Part shown: piece by piece, positions 6,365 through 6,999 of the stretch
How the letters are laid out: the number at the start of each line of letters is the position of its first letter
Position numbering within the stretch: the first letter of the stretch is position 1
Notes under the pieces: model-generated
The model's input: the letters and a program-made list of their open reading frames with translations, nothing else
Database searches by the model: none
What the model was told of the DNA's origin: nothing
Position numbers and translations under genes: made by a program
NCBI GenBank assembly: GCA_016206275.1
Contig: JACQRY010000174.1
Coordinates: forward strand, 1 to 6,999
Source: Nitrososphaerota archaeon
GTDB lineage: Archaea; Thermoproteota; Nitrososphaeria; Nitrososphaerales; JACQRY01
Direction: 5' to 3'
DNA: 6,999 nt

Positions 6365-6404
6365 GTCATAATTTAGATGGGTTCAGGTCATACAAACTGG
6401 TAAA

Positions 6405-6410
6405 GGGAGG
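6405..6410 (+). promoter_or_regulatory. Shine-Dalgarno of the winged-helix regulator
   Basis: GGGAGG lies 4 bases before GTG 6415. It supports that GTG as the real start rather than any internal ATG. Confidence 0.65.
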
Positions 6411-6414
6411 AGCA

Positions 6415-6720
6415 GTGCAATCGGATTCCCATGGAGACCTTGAACGAGTTTCCAGCGTTTTTGGAGCCCTTTCAAGCCCTACTAGGCTCAGGATGTTATT
6501 CTTCCTCTCCGAGACTAAGCGGCCTCTCCACATCAAAGCAGTATCAAAGCAACTCGGCATCGACTATGCTGCATGCTACAGGCACGTGGAGACATTGGAG
6601 AAGACTAAGCTCATCGAGATCTATGAGGTGGGGAGATCACGGGTTTTGAGCATCAAGGATCCGGAGAGGTTGAAGCAGCTCCTCAGGGCCGCAGGCTTGA
6701 GCCAGCGAGAGTCTACGTGA
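6415..6720 (+). CDS. ArsR-type winged-helix DNA-binding protein
   Basis: A 101-residue transcription regulator with the ArsR-like winged-helix layout. FGALSSPTRLRMLFFLSE (residues 16-33) is the classic first-helix signature of ArsR-like regulators. It is followed by a helix-turn-helix, IKAVSKQLGIDYAACYRHVETLEKTKLIE (about 40-68), with the recognition helix at DYAACYRHVETL. The wing follows at IYEVGRSRVLSIKD (69-82), then a short C-terminal helix. No Cys pair typical of metal-sensing ArsR proteins is seen (a single Cys at 54), so a metal-sensing role is not supported. The GTG start is fixed by GGGAGG 4 bases upstream. It has its own TATA-like box 108 bases or less after PolB2, and overlaps the convergent purP by 8 bases at its 3' end. 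Its target is unknown; neighbouring genes are possible targets, by position only. Confidence 0.88.
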   Translation: MQSDSHGDLERVSSVFGALSSPTRLRMLFFLSETKRPLHIKAVSKQLGIDYAACYRHVETLEKTKLIEIYEVGRSRVLSIKDPERLKQLLRAAGLSQREST

Positions 6721-6999
6721 TCAACGCGTCAAGTTTACGTTCTTTAGTTCCTCTACGGATTTCCTTCGCGATTCTACGCCCCATACTCATAGACTCCCCG
6801 TGAGTTAGAATGGAGTAGGGAGAGCCATCCACGTAGAGGTTTGTGCCAGCCACTATCCTGGCTGAGAACTCGAAGGATACGAATCTACCATCCTTGTCGT
6901 ACACTCCTTCGATGCAAAACGGCCCTATGTTCCCTGGTGGAACAAGGCGTTTAGAGGCTTCAACATACCTTTCGCCCATATCGTAGACCTCTTGAAGCA
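6713..6999 (-). CDS. purP: PurP, formate-dependent FAICAR synthetase, C-terminal part cut by the window edge
   Basis: PurP is the archaeal ATP-grasp enzyme (5-formaminoimidazole-4-carboxamide ribonucleotide synthetase) that formylates AICAR with free formate and ATP in purine synthesis. Only the last 94 or so residues are here, from a family of about 330-360. Seen: VYDMGERYVEASKRLVPPG, IGPFCIEGVYD, FVSFEFSARIVAGTNLYVDG with the ATP-grasp metal/ATP-site Glu in EFSARI, then SPYSILTHGESMSMGRRIAKEI. These are the characteristic PurP C-terminal motifs. The frame stays open to the right edge; the Met codon at 6979 is internal, not the start. The TAG stop at 6715-6713 overlaps the end of the convergent winged-helix gene by 8 bases, so no separate terminator fits between them. 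Confidence 0.95.
   Translation of the reverse strand, partial: LQEVYDMGERYVEASKRLVPPGNIGPFCIEGVYDKDGRFVSFEFSARIVAGTNLYVDGSPYSILTHGESMSMGRRIAKEIRRGTKERKLDALIT

Noticed and set aside
1..6999. CRISPR arrays, insertion sequences, tRNA or rRNA genes
   Set aside because: No regular direct repeats, transposase-like frames, terminal inverted repeats, cloverleaf or rRNA-like sequence were seen.

Overview
The window looks archaeal. It carries a family B DNA polymerase of the divergent PolB2 type, a RadA-like (archaeal RecA family) protein, the archaeal-type purine enzyme PurP, AT-rich TATA-like boxes rather than bacterial -35/-10 promoters, a Shine-Dalgarno matching the archaeal 16S rRNA tail, and many TTG/GTG starts. 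It probably comes from an uncultured TACK-type lineage (for example Bathyarchaeia), but no rRNA or other marker here fixes the placement.

Layout. The left edge (1-762, minus strand) is the 5' two thirds of carA, the carbamoyl-phosphate synthase glutaminase subunit. Positions 763-1091 hold the carA promoter and nothing else I can support. A two-gene minus-strand unit follows: a small putative PD-(D/E)xK nuclease-fold protein (1918-2400), then a DUF72/YecE TIM-barrel protein (1092-1907) that ends in a PCNA-interacting (PIP-box-like) tail. From a roughly 95-bp divergent intergenic region, a tight four-gene plus-strand operon runs the other way: a zinc-ribbon RadA-like protein with destroyed ATPase motifs (2496-3506), two small helical proteins that look like tandem paralogues (3499-3771 and 3758-4048), and PolB2 (4024-6306). 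All junctions in this operon overlap. To the right are a separately promoted ArsR-type winged-helix regulator (6415-6720) and, convergent with it by an 8-bp overlap, the 3' end of purP (6713 to beyond 6999, minus strand).

Interpretation. Housekeeping nucleotide-biosynthesis genes (carA, purP) flank what looks like a DNA repair or damage-tolerance island. The core operon couples a non-canonical polymerase (all three proofreading motifs altered, motifs B and C altered, two key polymerase aspartates kept) with a non-catalytic RecA-fold protein and two small helical, possibly adaptor, proteins. This is conceptually similar to the bacterial ImuA-ImuB-DnaE2 mutasome. The divergent nuclease-like/DUF72 pair may belong to the same process: its PIP-box-like tail would tie it to the sliding clamp. 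That link is inference. The polymerase, RadA-like, DUF72, CarA and PurP assignments rest on clear family motifs.
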